DNA from: Microbacterium sp. KUDC0406
GTDB lineage: Bacteria > Actinomycetota > Actinomycetes > Actinomycetales > Microbacteriaceae
NCBI RefSeq assembly: GCF_021582875.1
Contig: NZ_CP091138.1
Location: 3,410,001 to 3,474,000 of the forward strand
DNA length: 64,000 bases
Reading direction: 5' to 3'
Shown here: piece by piece, positions 61,393-64,000 of the stretch
How positions within the stretch are numbered: the stretch's first letter is position 1
Layout: every line of letters starts with the position of its first letter
The notes under the pieces: generated by a model
The model's database searches: none
The model's input: only the letters and a program-made list of their open reading frames with translations
What the model was told of the DNA's origin: nothing
Position numbers and translations under genes: made by a program

Positions 61393-61560
61393 CCGTTTGC
61401 AGATCGCGTAAGTTTCTCTCTTCTTTCTCCGTCATCCGTGGCGGAATGCGCGCTGGCGATGACACCCGTCAGTAATCTGAGCACACCCCCGACACCGCCA
61501 TCGGCGGCGGTTCCCCGATGCTGCGTGCTGCGCGCAGCCGGGGGTGACGGAAGGAACACT

Positions 61561-63149
61561 GTGGTTCAAGACCAGGTGACACAACAGCGTGTGGCACAGC
61601 TCGGAATCGTGCACGAAGCGGGCGGTGAGGCGCGCGTCGCCGCGACTCCCGCCACGGTGCGCATCCTGCAGGAGCTCGGCTATCGGATCGTCGTGGAGAA
61701 GGATGCCGGCGCCGCTGCCTCGTATCCCGATGGGGCCTACACCGAGGCCGGCGCGACGATCGTCGATCGCGAGACGGCGTGGGGGAGCGAGGTGGTGCTC
61801 GGCATCGACGCCCCCGAACCCGAGGAGATCGCGCTGCTCGCCGAGGGGTCGACCGTGATCGCCCTGCTGTCGCCGGCACTGCGCCGATCTCGTCGAGGCG
61901 CTCGCCCAGCGCGGCATCACGGCCGTCGCCCTCGACGCGGTGCCACGGATCTCGCGCGCCCAGTCCATGGACGTGCTGAGCTCGATGGCGAACATCGCGG
62001 GTTACCGCGCGGTGGTCGAGGCCGCCCACGAGTTCGGCCGCTTCTTCACCGGACAGGTCACCGCCGCGGGCAAGGTGCCCCCGGCCAAGGTGCTTGTCGC
62101 CGGCGCCGGTGTCGCCGGGCTCGCGGCGATCGGTGCGGCATCCAGCCTCGGCGCGATCGTGCGCGCGACCGACCCGCGTCCGGAGGTGGCCGACCAGGTC
62201 ACCTCGATCGGCGGCACCTATCTGCCCGTCGACGTCGAGGTCGCGGCATCCACCGACGGCTACGCCAAGGCGACAAGCGCCGACTACGACCGCCGCGCCG
62301 CCGAGATCTACACCGAGCAGGCGGCGGACGTCGACATCATCGTCACCACCGCGCTCATCCCGGGCCGGGCGGCGCCTCGCCTGATCACCGCGTCGGATGT
62401 CGCGCTGATGAAGCCCGGCAGCGTGATCGTCGACATGGCGGCCGCCCAGGGCGGCAACGTCGAGGGCTCGGTCGCGGGGGAGCGGATCGTCACCGCGAAC
62501 GGCGTGATCATCCTCGGCTACACCGACCTGGCCTCGCGCCTGGCCGCGCAGGCATCCCAGCTGTACGGCACGAACGTGGCCAACCTCGTCGCCCTGCTCA
62601 CACCAGGCAAGGACGGCATGCTCGCGATCGACTTCGACGACGTCGTGCAGCGCTCGGTCACCGTCGTGCGCGACGGCGAGATCACCTGGCCGCCGCCCGC
62701 GGTGCAGGTCGCCGCCGGCTCCGGCGAAACCGGCGCCGGAGAAGGATGCCGCGCCTGCGGCCCCCGAGAAGAAGCCGATGACCACCGGCCGCAAAGCGCT
62801 GCTGATCGGCATCGGCATCGTCGCGCTGTTCCTCGTGAACCTGTTCGCGCCGCCGCCGCTGCCGCAGCACTTCACCGTGCTCATGCTCGCCGTCGTGATC
62901 GGGTTCTACGTGATCGGCAAGGTGCACCACGCGCTGCACACGCCGCTGATGTCGGTGACGAACGCCATCTCGGGCGTGATCGTCGTCGGCGCGATGCTGC
63001 AGGTCACTGCTCCCAACCCCGTCGTGCAGGTGCTCGCCGCGATCGCCATCCTGCTCGCCAGCATCAACATCTTCGGCGGCTTCGCGGTGACCCGCCGAAT
63101 GCTCGCCATGTTCACCCTCGGCAAATCAGCAGAGGGAGCCGGCAAATGA
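61561..63149 (+). CDS. pntA: Proton-translocating NAD(P) transhydrogenase alpha subunit, two frame breaks
   Basis: About 528 residues after repair. Domain I (NAD-binding) has '[22 protein letters not shown]', '[25 protein letters not shown]' and '[33 protein letters not shown]'. Four membrane helices follow ('[19 protein letters not shown]...'). Three frames must be joined. Near 61881 one base is extra or two are missing, giving 'SPAL(R)[14 protein letters not shown]'. Near 62714 a C is extra, giving '[18 protein letters not shown]' into '[13 protein letters not shown]'. The result is the single-chain PntA form. GTG 61561 follows GGAAGGA. Stop overlaps pntB. Confidence 0.9.
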
Positions 63150-64000
63150 CCGTCGACGCCCTCGCCGGCGCGGCCTACATCGTCGCGGCGCTGCTGTTCA
63201 TCCTGAGCCTCGCGGGGCTCAGCCGCCACGAGTCGGCCCGCGCCGGGGTGGTCTACGGCATCGCGGGCATGGCGATCGCCCTGCTCGCGACCCTCGCCCT
63301 GACGATCGCCGACGCGTGGGGAGGCTCCGGATCCACCCTCGGGCTGATCCTGCTCGTCGTCGCCGTCATCGTCGGCGGCGCGATCGGCCTGTGGCGCGCC
63401 CGCGTCGTGCAGATGACCGGGATGCCCGAGCTCATCGCCCTGCTGCACAGCTTCGTCGGTCTGGCCGCGGTGCTGGTCGGCTGGAACGGCTACCTCGCGC
63501 ATGAGCCGATCGCGGCCGAACTGATCGGCATCCACAACGCCGAGGTGTTCATCGGCATCTTCATCGGCGGCGTGACCTTCACCGGATCGATCGTGGCCTA
63601 CCTGAAGCTGTCTGCGAAGATGTCGTCCCGCCCGCTGATGCTGCCGGGCAAGAACGTGCTGAACATCGGCGCCCTGGCCGTCTTCCTGGCGCTGACCGTC
63701 TGGTTCGTCGCAGACCAGCAGCTCTGGCTGCTGTTCGCGGTGACCGCGCTGTCGTTCGCACTCGGCTGGCACCTGGTGGCCTCGATCGGGGGCGGCGACA
63801 TGCCGGTGGTCGTGTCGATGCTGAACAGCTACTCCGGCTGGGCGGCGGCCGCGGCGGGCTTCCTGCTGAACAACGACCTGCTCATCGTCACCGGCGCGCT
63901 GGTCGGCTCCTCCGGTGCGTACCTGTCGTACATCATGTGCAAGGCGATGAACCGGTCGTTCCTGTCGGTGATCGCCGGAGGGTTCGGCATCGTGGCATCC
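63146..64000 (+). CDS. pntB: NAD(P) transhydrogenase beta subunit (3' end outside window)
   Basis: The first 285 codons are present and the frame is open to the window end. A series of hydrophobic helices with '[27 protein letters not shown]', '[27 protein letters not shown]' and '[50 protein letters not shown]' is unmistakable PntB domain II. The NADP-binding domain III lies beyond the window. It overlaps pntA by ATGA; together they transfer hydride from NADH to NADP driven by the proton gradient. Confidence 0.96.
   Translation, partial: MTVDALAGAAYIVAALLFILSLAGLSRHESARAGVVYGIAGMAIALLATLALTIADAWGGSGSTLGLILLVVAVIVGGAIGLWRARVVQMTGMPELIALLHSFVGLAAVLVGWNGYLAHEPIAAELIGIHNAEVFIGIFIGGVTFTGSIVAYLKLSAKMSSRPLMLPGKNVLNIGALAVFLALTVWFVADQQLWLLFAVTALSFALGWHLVASIGGGDMPVVVSMLNSYSGWAAAAAGFLLNNDLLIVTGALVGSSGAYLSYIMCKAMNRSFLSVIAGGFGIVAS

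Noticed and set aside
61393..61560. Riboswitch or attenuator before pntA
   Set aside because: GC-rich partial complementarity only; no known riboswitch core or leader peptide could be recognised.

Overview
The window is high-GC bacterial DNA with short intergenic gaps, many 4-base ATGA/GTGA overlaps between consecutive genes, frequent 'ggatgcc/ggcatcc' words and several probable leaderless GTG starts. With PrpC-type citrate synthase, an LLM-class F420-type oxidoreductase, a mycobacterial-type leucine catabolic cluster and many LacI-regulated sugar importers, it points to an actinobacterium, most likely Microbacteriaceae (Microbacterium-like). That placement is inferred from gene content, not from a marker gene. 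No rRNA, tRNA, CRISPR array, transposase or phage gene was seen.

Layout. (1) 1-7.8 kb: xylo-oligosaccharide use, with two ABC permeases, GH3, GH43, a ROK regulator and an alditol oxidase. (2) 7.9-14.1 kb, minus strand: acyl-CoA carboxylase beta and alpha, acyl-CoA dehydrogenase, MaoC hydratase and CitE-like lyase, the gene order of the M. tuberculosis leucine-degradation cluster. (3) 14.2-17.4 kb: thioesterase, 2-methylcitrate/citrate synthase, LLM oxidoreductase. (4) 17.5-44.4 kb: an L-arabinose island. It has two CUT1 importers, each beside an arabinofuranosidase (GH51 alpha, GH127 beta). It also has a CUT2 (RbsABC/YtfQRT-like) importer with two ATPase genes and two permeases, four LacI regulators, an SDR dehydrogenase, araD, an araB-type kinase, araA and an aldose epimerase. 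(5) 44.4-47.2 kb: two small proteins, a thiolase and a MerR regulator fused to a PP2C phosphatase domain. (6) 47.5-54.5 kb: valine catabolism (mmsA, acyl-CoA dehydrogenase, mmsB), a ThrE-like exporter, enoyl-CoA hydratase and a putative Imm5-like protein. (7) 54.7-60 kb: YdeI-like and SRPBCC proteins, MarR, etfB-etfA and a cytochrome b-type membrane protein. (8) 60.2-64 kb: GNAT, thioesterase, and pntA-pntB (cut by the window end).

How the parts fit. Secreted or surface hydrolases and the CUT1 importers bring in xylo- and arabino-oligosaccharides. Cytoplasmic GH3/GH43/GH51/GH127 cut them to monomers, and araABD converts L-arabinose to xylulose 5-phosphate. The amino-acid and acyl-CoA genes degrade leucine and valine. 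ETF takes electrons from the acyl-CoA dehydrogenases, and transhydrogenase balances NADH and NADPH.

Two features colour the whole annotation. First, at least a dozen genes are broken by single-base indels, nearly all a missing G/C in a short G/C run. The protein continues cleanly in the next frame each time, and once the repair recreates a perfect ATGA overlap. I read these as sequence errors and annotate the restored genes. Second, several families of palindromic or short dispersed repeats sit at gene ends and also inside coding regions, including the same surface loop of two different acyl-CoA dehydrogenases.
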